A stretch of 64,000 nucleotides of DNA from Angiostrongylus vasorum (GCA_018806985.1 JADANN010000215.1:1-64000); one strand, 5' to 3'. Shown: positions 43,331 to 55,454, counted from the stretch's first letter. The notes: generated from the letters alone by a model not told the origin. Numbers and translations: made by a program.

Positions 43331-46300
43331 CTGAAAAACAAAATGCATTACATAAGAAAACGGTAGTCAGTCATCAATTCCTGTTTGAAACGCCGTGAAC
43401 ACGCTCTCCCAAAAGTCGTTAGCTCTGATTCCATTTAATGTTTTGTTTCCGTGGACAGATTAGATTATAGTAGCTACTAGACTTTTGCCAACCCGAAAAT
43501 GCAGGATCTTCGCAATTATTCATAAAACAACACTTTGCTAAACAACCACAATGATGCTGAGATATTTGCAAAACTCCGGACCGTAGGTGTCTGAGGTGGG
43601 AAACGAACGCGCTATTACCCTTACCGGGGGCTAAAACGTTCACCACTATACCGTGCGGCTCCCTCGTTTCGCCTGTCTCTCAGCTAGTTCTATCGATCAG
43701 TGCCATCTGCAATCACCCATCACTTTGCTGAACACTTTCTAGGAGGTGAGATTGTCCACTGATAATTCAGAAACGCTTACGACAATCGAAAACAGACGAG
43801 GCAGAAGGAGCTGTTCAGCTGCTTAAAAAAGTACCATTTAGTTTTTTCCTCACCTCTTCCATTGCGAACTGGTTTTTATCGACAGTCTTCAATGTTGAAC
43901 GGAAATCCACCTTAGCCGCTTCTTTCTTTTTCAGTTTATCAAATTTATCCTCAGTCTTTGAGACTTTCTTCAAAGTAGGTTTCACACTGAAATCATATTC
44001 ATTCGGTTGAGTAGAACTTTTGTGCTGCGTTTTCCTGTACAAAACCAAGAATGGAAACTCATAAATATGCGCCTTGCAGTTAAGTAATACGATTTTCTTT
44101 CCGGCACTTCACTGCAATAAAATATCCGCAAAGGTTTTTAACTCAACTATAAAGCAAAAATGGATGTCCATCACATAAAGGAACATTTCAAGCTTATCAC
44201 TAGCCTCCAGATACCTCAAGAGAACAGGAACCTACCGCTAACTGGGACTATACTTACAATTTTCCGCGAAGATCATTTACAGCGATGGTGAGTTCATTGA
44301 TTTCGAAATCCTTTTGTCGCACGGTATATGAGATGTCATAGTTCTCGCTTTCCAGAACCATAAGACGTTCACGCATCTGACTATACACCTCCTCAAGATC
44401 GTCGCATTCGTCAAGGTCAGGAAGAGGAATAATACGTTCCTGTAGAACACGCTGTCTCTCTTGTTCCTTCAGCATTTGCTGTTGCTTAAGATCTTCAGCG
44501 GCTTTCATCATCAAAAGTTTCTGTAACACTTCGATACTCTGAATCTTATGCATTCGTATCAACTTTGAAACGTTCTCTCCAGCAGTGAATATCTAATCTA
44601 TCTCTGAAAGGTTGCTTGCAGTTTCATTTGACAAGTTTGGAGATTTTTCTTGTGATCCAGTTTTGTCGTCTATATATCCCAGGTTATTTTTTTCAGTATT
44701 CTTCTGGATAGTTTAGAAATATGCGTAACCGGTAAAGCGTCGATCAAGGAGAGTATTAACAAGATACACTGCTAACCCTGAGTTTCTTCTTTCTTTCTGG
44801 TGTCAAGAAACCTTTCTTGGCCTTCTTGGCTCTACTGGCTTCCTCGAGCCTCTTCCGTACGGCCTCCTTTTTACGCTCACGTTCTGCGACCTTTCTTGCC
44901 TAAATTAAAAACATTATTCCTAACTAAGTTATATTGAATGGAAATTGTTCGTTGTTTGGAATATAACAACTCTCATCTTGGTTAAACTTGATTGTTTTAA
45001 CACTACCGTTAGAAATTGTTGTGTTAAAACTAAGCACAACTCAGCGCCAGCTAATACAGGAAACTCTCAATGCACTAAGCTTTGAATTAAGCTTACTTCT
45101 TTCCCACCAATGAGCGACTATTTCTAGGAAGACATTTTACTGGATTATTGATTAGATTTTCATTTCATTAGATGGAGAATTTCTACAGTTGATGGGAAAG
45201 TCATGTCTTAACGTCGTAGTCCCAATTTTCTCCGATAAAAAACCAGGTGGAAAATTTTCAGTTCGTTCAAATGTTAGATTCATGCATTTCTAGGAATTCG
45301 TCAGACTGTAGAGTTTTTGTGGAGTTAGCACTACTACTAGGAGAATAACGGTGAACTGATAAAGTGTCCGGCGTTGGTCTATTTTCTGTGTCATACAATG
45401 AACTCCACTAAACATTAATGTGGTTGAATATGTATTTAGCCTATACTTTGCATCAAGACACTATTTTTTGATCCCTTGAAAAGCCTGGTACTAATTTCTC
45501 GCCACCGAAGGGGGTAATGGGATTCGTTAGACCAGGGTGAGGGCGCCGAACCGAAGACCCTCTTCACATTGCAGGTCAATTCTATCCACTATGTCATACA
45601 TGGCGATTTATAAACACTAATATGAACATAAATGCATATGCATATATGTGAGAATAATACGGAAGACTATTAGATAACATTACGGTCGGCTTCTATCGAG
45701 GCAGAAACCACAGATCTTAAATGCCACTTAAATACGGTGGCGTTACTGAAATTAGTGTTTTCAATCAATCATGATAACTTTCCAAGTATAATGGGACCCA
45801 CTTAAGCTTACCGGTAATACTCCACGAACAAGTTTTATTTCTTTCTCATTTTTTTCGTGAAAATAGAAATTTGAACGAAAAGATGGCATTTTGGTGACTT
45901 GTATTCTGCCAGTTTGGATGTTGAAGTATTAAGTTTTAAGAGAGATTTCCCATCAAACCTAGACCAGTAGGTGGGATCAGTCGATCGACAATCGATCGAT
46001 ATTAATTGTATCAAAACATTAAAAATTATTATTGAAACCATTGTTATATGGCCGTTCATTTAAATGTGTTAACTTTAACCATGTGATGAAATTATTCAAC
46101 CTCCTGCGCTACCCCCCTCCCTCTGTCTCTCTGCTTCTATACCTAGATAACGAAACCCCTTCTCTAATTTTTTAAATTTAGCTTAGAAATACGAGAAAGG
46201 GATTAGCTTTTTTGATCAAGCCTCTAACGCTTTCGATGATGACCAAACGTTTAAGAAGGCAGCGCGTATTCAACTCCATTTGTGACATAGTGGAAGTAAC

Positions 46301-47772
46301 TGAATGCGCATTTTGCTTACCTCAGTGAAATTGACAATGTATGAAGTTAGCCTTTTTTGTTCTCTTAGATAAGTCTTGCACTAATTTTACCCACTTCGAA
46401 GAATTGGAGGGCTCGATTTGCTTACATACGACCAATGACCACATGTATATTACAAGGCCTCTCTAACCAATACTATATGCATTCTCTGATTTCTATGAGC
46501 AACCTAGCAATTTGAGTGTTCCTTGTTTTCTTTATCATAACCGTTAGGGCTTTTCGGCTACAATAACGATTCTAACAGATCTTGCATTTTTCACCCAATA
46601 CGATGGGATATGCCTGGCCCTTCGTACTTCTCCGAGTATTTACGTTGTCAGTCCGTAGTGATTGTTACCGAAGAGTGGCTGGTGTAGCTTTGCGTGGATT
46701 TGAGGAATGTAGGCAAACAATCACATCCTCCGCACTTAACGACCTACAGCCACATCCTCTCCTTTGTCGATTAACAAAGACATTATTAAAAGTGAGTCCA
46801 TAGAATACATCGAAAACGCATGTAAAAAATAAAGGAAGACCTCAATTTTTAATTCTTAGGTCACATTTAACCCGCTAAGTGTAGAATTAAAAAGAGTTGT
46901 ACTCTATGTAGAAAGAGCATTTCTGAGCTACAAATTTGGCAACCTTTCGAATTTGATAGAATATCCGATATGTAGGGCACGTGTGGCGCAGTGGTTAGAG
47001 GCGCCACTGCGACACACACGTGGAATCGATCCTCGCGCCCATGGCCCACCAAGCCTTCCATCTCCGCAGGGTCGGCAAATTGGTACCAGACTTGTCTGAG
47101 AGGATAGCAGCACTGCCTCGATATATCGGTAGGCCAATGCGAGTCATTGTAAAGGCATTCAATATATGCATTCAATCACCTCCAACGATACTTAATGAAA
47201 TCGAATGCATGGTGCATCCCTCAGGGATTGATCAACGCCGACTTTTATCCGATATGTGCTGGTGGTTAGGAGTTCTAAAAACTATGTTCATACAATACAG
47301 GGCATTTCTGGATTGAATTAGGACAGTTGACTACAGGTTGCTGTAAGCCCCATGTGAGCAGAAGAATTCATGTTTCATAACTTTATTGGCAGTATTCTGC
47401 TAACTTCTTAAACGTTTATTGCAGAAAATGATACGAATTTTAATGCAAATCTTTCTCGCCTCCACCACTCCCACCCCTCTCCCTCTCTCACACCCAGCCC
47501 TCCCTAATCACTTATAAAACCTGTAGGTATGAAAAGCTGTGTGTCTACATTCCGACTTTTTTGTGTTCAATACCAGAATAATAGATCAAGTAAATCTGTA
47601 ATAATCCGTAGTATCCAGGCTTACAATGCAAAAAATTAATAAAAAAAGGTTTGAAGGAAGAGATGAATGAAATGAAATGGGTATTCTCCCGTACCTCATC
47701 GTCATCGTCGATTTCACTATTTGCGCCTTGCGCACCACCGTGATGAAAACACTCCTGAGAATTCCACGACAT
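43292..47772 (-). CDS. Troponin I, complete five-exon gene
   Basis: The gene was assembled on the minus strand from 47772-47695, 44899-44777, 44520-44258, 43986-43854 and 43330-43292. It totals 636 nt (211 residues plus stop), and all phases match (0, 0, 2, 0). Troponin I is the inhibitory subunit that holds actin-myosin off until Ca2+ binds troponin C. Order of segments: short acidic N-terminus (EIDDDDE), basic helix ([20 protein letters not shown]), [12 protein letters not shown], and [10 protein letters not shown]. These are followed by PLPDLDE, the TnT-binding coiled coil, [30 protein letters not shown], and a basic end (SKADWAK). The short C-terminus, without a long acidic tail, is closer to pharyngeal-type nematode troponin I than to body-wall forms; that subtype call is tentative. 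Intron 1 (2.8 kb) carries SINEs. Confidence 0.93.
43540..43745 (-). repeat. Family-B repeat, solo arm
   Basis: 'accacaatgatgctgagata' to 'gccatctgcaatcacccatc'. It sits in the intron between troponin I exons 4 and 5. Confidence 0.8.
43854..43986 (-). CDS. Troponin I exon 4
   Basis: The exon is 133 nt with acceptor GATTTCAG and donor GAG|GTGAGG. It encodes [18 protein letters not shown] and [15 protein letters not shown], the inhibitory and C-terminal actin-binding region. Confidence 0.95.
44258..44520 (-). CDS. Troponin I exon 3
   Basis: The exon is 263 nt with acceptor GTTACAG and donor TT|GTAAGT. It encodes [29 protein letters not shown], and [15 protein letters not shown], the troponin I signature. 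Confidence 0.95.
44777..44899 (-). CDS. Troponin I exon 2
   Basis: The exon is 123 nt with acceptor TTTAATTTAG. It encodes [18 protein letters not shown] and then [14 protein letters not shown]. The donor is AGG|GTTAGC, weaker than average. Confidence 0.9.
45357..45570 (-). repeat. Family-A SINE, strongly decayed
   Basis: Landmarks 'gataaagtgtccggcgttgg' and 'ctggtactaatttctcgcca' are in family order. It lies in troponin I intron 1. Confidence 0.5.
46976..47250 (+). repeat. Family-A SINE in troponin I intron 1
   Basis: A well-preserved copy on the strand opposite to the gene. The A-box TGGCGCAGTGG is near 46985, the B-box-like GAATCGATCC near 47021, and the tail is near 47245. Confidence 0.88.
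47695..47772 (-). CDS. Troponin I exon 1 (start codon)
   Basis: The start ATG directly follows a TTTTTAG acceptor-like site, so a 5' UTR intron or trans-splice site is likely there. It encodes [13 protein letters not shown] and ends in EIDDDDE at donor GAG|GTACGG. Confidence 0.8.
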
Positions 47773-48044
47773 CTAAAAATGTTTTTTGAAGTATAGAAAA
47801 CTTCAAGGCCAATCTGCAACAAAATTAGACGGTGAACTAAAGTATAACTGGGTTTGGTGCAAATTTACGGTGTGTAAAATAATGTCGCAGCCTTCTCGCC
47901 TCCAGAAAATGGAAGCAACTTCCGTAAACCAAAAAAGGAACCACGAAATCACCTCCACGAACGAGTTCCTGTTAATTTCGGCATTTATCACTACGTTTAT
48001 GAGTTCTTTGATAACCAGACAGGAAGATATCAATGCAATATTTA

Positions 48045-48160
48045 TGTCACAATGGCTAACGTTTCTCATGGATTTCGCTTTTTTCGGAACTTGGTAGGGG
48101 TCGTAACGATACACATTCTACTCAGCCAAGTGTCTTCATAACCCTAACAGTAAGCTCCAA
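48045..48160 (-). mobile_element. PLE-related fragment with decayed hammerhead
   Basis: 'aatggctaacgtttctcatg' and 'gatttcgcttttttcggaac' are the reverse complement of the hammerhead block with a damaged CUGANGA. It lies just upstream of troponin I exon 1. Confidence 0.5.
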
Positions 48161-48164
48161 AAGC

Positions 48165-49515
48165 TTAAAACTTGGCTAATAAGAAAAAAAGTGCTGTACT
48201 AACAATCTTGGTGTCAGATTATCAAGAATGCGTGAGCTTTTACCCTTGAAAACACTTGAAAAGTAGGGAATGCAATGATTTAACTTGACCTCTGAAATGA
48301 ATTTGACCTGCAAAGTGGTCAGGATTCTTTAGTGTAAAATTCTTATCTGACTGGAACATAAAGGGCATTAAGCATTACTGCTATCCTAATCTTTACGGGA
48401 AACTGAGATTCAACTATTATGCTGTAAAACTACATCCATTCGCATCAGAGAAACCCCAGACTTTCTTCTGAATGTATCTGTTTTTTAAAAAAAGTGAAAA
48501 GCTAGAGGGAATCTTGACAGAATGGATTGGTGCATTTCCCAAGTGGGCCGTTTTTTTGAGAATCGCAGTCCTATCAAACAATGTCTGCTACGATATGGAC
48601 ATGTATAAGTAACTGTAAAGACATAAAGATCACTTCTATACTTCGTCTATTTCATTAGGCATATTCCGGAAATCTTAACTCTTTAAGAGCTCTTGGCTTT
48701 GGCATGTTTCTCTAAAGTTTCGTGAAAATTTCCTCACCTCTCTAAAACTAATGCCTACCAAGAACCAAAGAGAGAGCAAAATTAGTTATATTCGTCGCAG
48801 CTCAAATAAGGAGGGTTCCATTAGCGTTTTTGAAACGCTTAAGAAACTTATTTACAATTATTTAAGTCCGTAAGAATCCGTACTGGATTTTTGTATGTAC
48901 GTCGAAGGAATTCACGTGTAGCACAAACATCCCTAAGAATATCGTAATGCACCAAACATCTTAAACGAAGCTTTAAAACATATCTTTAATAAAAAAAGGA
49001 AGCTCGAAATGTAGCGTAGAAGAAGAAAATGAGCGAATGAGGTGGAAAACGATGCAGATGACAAGTGTGTTGACATTACACCGGCAAACAAAGCCACCAG
49101 AAAATTTAACGGCACCTCCATCACGAAGAGTACAGGCTGAGCTTTCCTTTAATCATTTCAAGAAGATTTCTTTCCGTATATAATATTCAGTGCGCACGAA
49201 GAGCTTCACCTTAGTGCAAAACATAACCAATGCTGAGAATGTGTCCGAAATTTCTTCCCGGCAGTCCAGTGGCCGTTCTCCAGAAATCATCTCGATCCTT
49301 GAAAAATAACTCGCAAGGCAACGGACTTATCACTAATCCACAAGGACGTGGTTATCATAGTGAGTTGTTGAGATAGCTCAAGCTCGGCATTCTGTGGAAA
49401 TGGTAAGAACTGAAGCACATTGTAAAATTGCAACAAAAAAGGGAAGTTATCCTAAACCTCGTAAGATCCATGAAGGCAATCCCTCCGAAATATTCATATG
49501 TCCAATTAATGCCTA
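48165..49515. other. Intergenic, nothing recognised
   Basis: AT-rich sequence upstream of troponin I. The promoter presumably lies in 47.8-49 kb, but no element can be named. Confidence 0.4.
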
Positions 49516-49519
49516 CTGC

Positions 49520-49890
49520 AATTTTTTTCGCGGCAGGATATTATATGGAATACAACCACAGTGATACTGAGATATTTGCAAAACTCAAGACCGCAAGTGC
49601 CTCCGGAGGAGATCGAATACGCTATTACCCTTTCCGGGGCGTTCACCACCACACCACGCGAGTATTTGCTCTTGCTTCTCTGTGCTAGTTTTTCTATCTA
49701 CCAGGTCCATCAGAAATCATCCATCAACGGGATTGATTTGGATAGTAAAAGTCGGCATTGAACCCAGCTAAGCTGAACTCCCGGAAAGCATAATGGCGAT
49801 TTCGAACCCAAGGCGAAAACCCGCGGTCTGCCGCTTTGTAAATGTCTCAGCGCCATTGTGGTTGTCCAGTTAATGTTAATTATGAAAACA
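49520..49890. repeat. Family-B/C repeat pair, diverged
   Basis: The minus arm (49535-49740) starts 'tacaaccacagtgatactga' and keeps 'gcgttcaccaccacaccacg'. A shorter plus-oriented piece (about 49780-49865) ends 'tgtctcagcgccattgtggt'. Confidence 0.65.
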
Positions 49891-50003
49891 TTTGTGCCCC
49901 CTATCATTGCTAGATCAACCTTCATTTTTTGATTTATTTATTTACCCGCATGTCGTTTTCTTCACAGATTTCACGATGACACTAACTCGTTCATTCAATT
50001 AGT

Positions 50004-50284
50004 TCACGTGCAACCATTATCCAGAAATGTGTACTGGCTTGCGTATAGGATCGGCCTCTGCTTGCCGACCTCATCTTCCTTATCAATACATATTAATGCA
50101 TGTTGAACGTGATGTCTTCTGAGATCTCGCAGTTGCTTTACTAGAGCATTTTGTGGCCATATAAATAGGCAGTTATCTTTTTGAATCCGAAAAACTTCTT
50201 TCAGAAAAGTATGCCGCCGATATTCCAAGGCCAAAGGGACAGGCGCCTTGGTTGGCCCAGTGCCAGATGGGACTTGGGAGTAGG
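50004..50284 (-). CDS. Possible terminal exon of an unrecognised gene
   Basis: After acceptor GATTTCCCAG a 93-codon open frame runs to a stop, with PVPLALEYRRHTFLKEVF and ALVKQLRDLRRHHVQHAL segments. In phase 0 (the phase left by exon 51225-51052) the reading would instead be 30 codons, KYTPTPKSHLALGQPRR to a stop near 50193. Both are open, so frame and membership are undecided. No family is recognised. Confidence 0.35.
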
Positions 50285-50689
50285 CGTGTATTTCTGGGAA
50301 ATCTTAAGCACTGTGTTACATGTTCTCTTTGGTCAAATTAATTAGAGGAGGAAAATATTGAATAGACGAATTAGGCTTGTGTTATTGAACAGATCAACAA
50401 CATTACGCTGCTACACTGTCGCTTTAAAAAGAGGCTTGACGAGTGGTAGAGAAGGTTTTACGCTTGTTGCTTAAATATCAAGCTAAAAATCCATTTGCCT
50501 CAGTCAGATGGTAGGAGAACAGAAATCCCTACGAGATAGCGTCATTAGTTTTTCGACTGTATTCTACCGTTTATCGTGAAACAACTCAACACCGATATCC
50601 TTTACTAGCATATTTGTAGTGGAAAACGATTGCATGGATACACGTCAACCAATTTTACCAAAAGTATGAGTTACTTGCCTTTGAAAAAT

Positions 50690-50975
50690 TAGGGACACGA
50701 GTAGCACAGTGGTTGCAGACGCCCTGCAATCCACATTGAACCTATCCCCCTCGCTCCAGGCTCACCAAGTCTTCCATCCCCCCGGAGGTCGACAAATTGG
50801 TCCCAGACCTGTCTGGGAGGTTAGCAGCACTGGCTCGACAGATCAGTAGACCACGGGATGTTACGGTAAGGACCAGATATGCATTCAATCACCTGCAACG
50901 ATGCTTAATGAAGTCGGATGCTAGGAGCATTGCACAGGGGATTGATCAACGCCGAGAGGTTTATCCCTTTTTTTT
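50690..50975 (+). repeat. Family-A SINE
   Basis: The head is 'gggacacgagtagcacagtg' at 50690 and the tail 'gccgagaggtttatcccttt' near 50970. Confidence 0.82.
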
Positions 50976-51051
50976 TATTATTATTTGTGAGTCACCTCTT
51001 CATCATAAATCTGTTTATAGCGTTTCAAGAGGCCATGGTAGTGCCCCTTAC

Positions 51052-51225
51052 ATGCATGCTGACGTCTTTGAGCAATTTCGTTGATCCATAAGGCGCATCC
51101 AGTTCTGAGTCTTGCTGTTGATCCACATAGTTCACAGACACTACATTTGTTCTCTCTATCGATGATTCTTTACATAAACTTAGCTGGGTTTCCAGCCGTT
51201 GGTTTCTTGGCAAAGATACGATAAA
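51052..51225 (-). CDS. Exon of an unrecognised gene
   Basis: The exon is 174 nt with acceptor TTTCTCTACAG and donor CAT|GTAAGG, phase 0 at both ends. It encodes FIVSLPRNQRLETQLSLC and NYVDQQQDSELDAPYG. The strong splice sites and phase match to exon 55633-55455 support a real exon. It lies between two family-A SINEs. No domain is recognised. Confidence 0.55.
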
Positions 51226-51692
51226 CTGTAGAGAAAGAACAATGTTTTTTTTGTGCACAAGTACACGATAATCTCAATATATTTGGAATAATAGAACTTC
51301 ATAAATCTATTGTTTTAATTGCTGACCGCCCTCACAAAAAGCGGTGAGGCTACAAGCCTATAAAATCTGTTGTTGTTTCAGTAGTGATATTTTTCATGAG
51401 CTTTCGCTGAACTGATTTGGAACTGATCCGCATTTTTAATAGGAGAATAGCCCAAAAGTCGTGTGATTCAAATGAACATTTATAGCACTCACTACTTTAC
51501 AGTTACTCCATAGTAGACGAGGATGTGGAGAAGTCGTGAACTGTGGATAGTTCATTGCCAACGAGTAGACTCCAAGTCATTCATCGATAGGGCTAGAATT
51601 AGTATAAAGAACATTCTTGCCATGCAGTTCAAAATATCATTTCATGTTTTGATATTACCATGTGTCTTAAACATCGATAGATATAGATATTA

Positions 51693-51973
51693 AGGGCGCG
51701 TATGGCGCAGTGGTCGGAGGTGCCTACAGCACACACATGTGGTCGATCCCAGCGCTCGTGGCTCACCAAGTCTTCCATCTCTCCGGAGCCGGCAAATTAG
51801 TACCAGGCTTGTCTAGGAGCGTAGCAGCATTGCTCGATAAATCGGTCCACCACTAGTCATAGCAAAGGCCAGATATGCATTCAATCACCTCCAACGATGC
51901 TTAATGAAGTCGAATGCATGGCGCATACCTCAGGGATTGATCAGCGCCGAGATCTTTATCCTTTTATGCTTTA
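51693..51973 (+). repeat. Family-A SINE
   Basis: A well-preserved copy: 'gggcgcgtatggcgcagtgg' at 51693, 'gtggtcgatccca' B-box, and 'gagatctttatccttttatg' tail. Confidence 0.88.
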
Positions 51974-51979
51974 TGTTAC

Positions 51980-53090
51980 ATATCTACGAATAGAAGAAGA
52001 TTTCACGTTGTTTTTCAACTAATATGTACAAAATACGTTTTCATTATTTAAACTCACTACCCCCCATAGTTTTCGCTGGATCTTTGCCAAAGATTTTAAT
52101 AGAAACGACCTTCACCAAACCCAGACAACAGCTGATTGACAATCAGTCCCGTGCTCTTAGGTAATGTCCCTCACAACTGCAAAGTCTGAGTATAACACGG
52201 AGCGACAGATTGAATGACATCCTAGCCTGTTTGCCTAATTCTCCGCTAAAAATATAGCGATGTTTATGTCGAAAAAAAGAATCGGCCCGGCGGTTTCTGC
52301 TTCGATGAAAGAACTTTTAATGGGACTACTGACGCGTAAAATATTTACCCCACTCGACATCTACGAACGACAGGAACCGCCAAGCGCTGATTTGAACACA
52401 GGTGATCTTTCGAGATCTGAGACTAATAAAGCTAGTGCTTGACAGTAGGAATTATTCTAGAAGATATTTAAGACTTTTCTAAATAGAGGAAAAATAACTA
52501 CGTTGCACCAACACGTAAGTTGGAGCAAGGCAGTACTTCCAAAAGAAACGGTTAGACAGCAAAGACGGTCTCATAACACATTTCTTCAAAATATTTTTTT
52601 CCCACTTACACTGAATATTTTCGGGTAATCCAAGCAAACGGAACGAGGTCACTGGGTTTTTTTTTGTCCAGGTATAGTATTAATCGATAATACTGTTGAC
52701 GAAGAGAACTACGCAGTAATGGGTGCCAGATTGTTTACATGACCGTTTCTATCATTTTATAACAAAGGAAAAACAGGATCCACCAAGCTCATCGACTTTC
52801 TAGGCCGTCTTCTTCTTTACAAGTCAACTATTTCACTTCATTAAATGGCCACATGCAAGGGATAATGGTCAAATACTTCGATAGGCTCCAACGGGCATAA
52901 GTCACTTCGTAAACCAAATTCCCTAATGCAAACATAACTGAATCCACTTATGAAACTCTAAGCTTTTTCTAATTATTCCAGCAACACTGGTCATTTAAAT
53001 TGAAGGAAATTCTTTATTTTTTTATATTCTTGTTCAGCAAACACTGTTTACACTACGCTTTATTTTTTTATCTTTTTTATTTTATTTGAT
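51980..53090. other. Intergenic or intronic, nothing recognised
   Basis: A 60-codon plus ORF at 52260-52442 is protein-like but isolated. No repeat is recognised. Confidence 0.4.
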
Positions 53091-53094
53091 CCGT

Positions 53095-53445
53095 CTTCAA
53101 GTCTCCTTAGCGGATCCCAGCACTTCTCATATTCCATTCGTTTCCTCGCACCCATTGTCCACGAAGATCTTCCAACTTTTACGTGTTGCTTCGGCTGCTG
53201 CCTGAGGATTTTCATTTCATCTTGAATGTCGTCGAATACTGGTCGAATAATTCTTTCTGGAGACGAGATAGCAGGGCTGAAGCGTCTCCAATTGGATTGC
53301 AGAGTGTAGTTTTCTTTCAGAGAAGTCCGGTACCAATTTGCCTACCCCGGAAGGATGAGAGACTTGTTTGGCGCAGAGCGGAATCTAACTAGCACCATGC
53401 TCGTGATGACGGACATCACTACCACTGTGCTATCCTCCCCTTGAA
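53095..53445 (-). repeat. Family-E tRNA-like repeat
   Basis: It shares 'gcggatcccagcacttctca' and 'gaggattttcatttcatctt' with 14.16-14.29 kb. The head near 53440 has 'gatgacggacatcactacca'. Confidence 0.75.
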
Positions 53446-53449
53446 TGAA

Positions 53450-54690
53450 ATTCTAATGTATTCATTACCTCTTTGAGCGACAGTCTGGCAAGAACCTGTC
53501 AAGTAAAACCTCTCCTCTAGCAATCAACTTAGTACTCAAATAAAAAATGTGCTAGTGTTCACACCACGTAGTTCTTTCAGAACACGGGCCATTGGAATAC
53601 TTAAGTATCCAAATTTTTATTCTCTTCCTTATTACATTTCATTCATACAAACAACATGGTTATGAAACTGGTGTGTCGACAAGACAAGAATACTTATGGA
53701 AGTCAAGAGTATGACTGGTAGTGAGGTCTTTGGTGGAATAGAGAGGTCAATTTTATCTGAAGAATGTGACGATAAATGGACTACAATCCATTACAAGATC
53801 AAGGCTCAAAAGAGAAGAACTTTCGAAGACCGAATTCCCTCCACGGGGAAAAATTTGTGGAACATTCATTTGCGTCAGCCTGTTCCACTCCGCTCAAATA
53901 GCCCTGTGAAGGTCAAGTCGTCAATTAAAAATTAGAAACAGGTCAGTTCTCATGACAAGAATTTACAAGTAAAAACATATGATATGGTTATAGCAGTGCA
54001 GATGTACACATGTATGGTCGTTATCCAATAGAAGAATATACTCAAAACACTCCAGTAAAACAACGAGAGAAAACCAGCTGGAATAAAAAGACTTTTGTTG
54101 GTGTGAAAAAATCAAGACGTATATTAAAATGAACTGGGCTTAATAGAGAGGGCTACGTAAAGCCCGTTGGTTACCCAGTACAATCGTCTTTATCGTCATC
54201 ATCACCAACATTATGACCATTCTTACCCTCAGCACTAACACAATTGATAAAAGGCTTGTGACTGTGACAAGAGCGTCGCGCACATCACGACGAGTGTACA
54301 AAAAAAATCGGTCACTGCAATGGAACAATACTCGCCAGTAATGCATTTCTACGACATCCACTTTTCAAATGACGTTCTTCGGACGTTCTCGTAATCTTCG
54401 ACATACTGGAGCGGAACGATGGAATGCCGATGGATTGGTGTTCTCTAGCGATGAATAACTTGGAAGATGCTTCTTCTCCTAAATGTTGAAGAACTCTGTA
54501 AGGAATCAAAATTGAAACACAAGCGAAGATAATCTTCTGTTGGACAGTCAGCCTTATCAGTTTTATGGACACATCGGCGAAAAAAGGAACCGAAAGTGTT
54601 TTTTCAAAACGAGAAGCGCAACAATTCTTTTTTCCTAGCAGTAACTGGATTTGTATTGAATTTAAGTTTTCAGAACAATAGAAGAAAATG
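53450..54690. other. Intergenic or intronic, uncertain coding
   Basis: A minus-strand stretch after acceptor ATTCCTTACAG (54506) is open to 54312 in one frame (LGEEASSKLFIAREH and on). It does not fit the phase of the flanking exons. The plus ORF at 53696-53935 is isolated. Confidence 0.35.
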
Positions 54691-54693
54691 AAA

Positions 54694-54975
54694 AAGGCGC
54701 GTGTGGCGCAGTGGTCGGAGGCGCACTGCAACACACGCGTGGAATCGATCCCCGCACTCATGGCTCACCAAGCCTTCCATCCCTCCGAGGTCGGGTCGGT
54801 AAGTTGGTACCAGACTTGTCTGGGAGAAGAGTAGCACTGCCTCGATACATCGGTAGGCTACCGCGAGAAGCCATTGGAAAGTTCAGATATATATTCAATC
54901 AGTTCCAAACAACGCTTAATGAAGTCGAATGCATGGCGCATTCCTCAGGGATTGATCAACACCGAGAGCTTTTTT
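54694..54975 (+). repeat. Family-A SINE
   Basis: The head 'ggcgcgtgtggcgcagtggt' is at 54695 with perfect A-box TGGCGCAGTGG, and the tail 'accgagagcttttttatc' near 54970. Confidence 0.88.
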
Positions 54976-55454
54976 ATCTAGAAGAAAGTGGTTAGAAAAC
55001 GGACCAGCTAAGCCTCAACGAAGACCATCTCAAACGGCAACATAAATCTCCTTAAGTAACTCATTCTTACAAAGAATGTCATGGGTCTGAATACAGTTTT
55101 CATTCAGCTGGTATGTTGCTGCTTTCCAAAACTTTTTTCATTGAATTCTAGAGAATTCCATGCCAGAATGTACCAACATTGTTAAAATAGACAGTCATTG
55201 GTTACGGATCAAAGCGTTTTGCAATCAGGCTTCTTCCAGGATTCCAGCGCTTTATACTGTAGAGCTAGTCTAATCATGGTTTCCGCGTAGAAATCTCGAA
55301 CTTTTTATATTTCTCTCGTATTTTAACACCAGGAAAAACCATGATTTCCAGTCTTTCAAGCTCTTTTCGAAGGTTAGACAATGTGTCGTTTACATGAGTC
55401 TCTCGAAGATAGCCAGGGTAATTTTCAAAAGGTCGCAATTCTTAGCTGACTCAC

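Noticed and set aside
46976..47060. SINE heads as functional tRNA genes
   Set aside because: The A and B boxes are present, but the acceptor and anticodon stems do not pair properly and the heads are fused to a SINE body; they are tRNA-derived promoters, not tRNAs.
52260..52442. 60-codon plus ORF with protein-like composition
   Set aside because: Isolated, no splice partners, no recognised family.
54312..54761. 149-codon minus ORF
   Set aside because: Its N-terminal end is SINE sequence. The part after the acceptor at 54506 is stop-free only in a phase that does not match the neighbouring exons.
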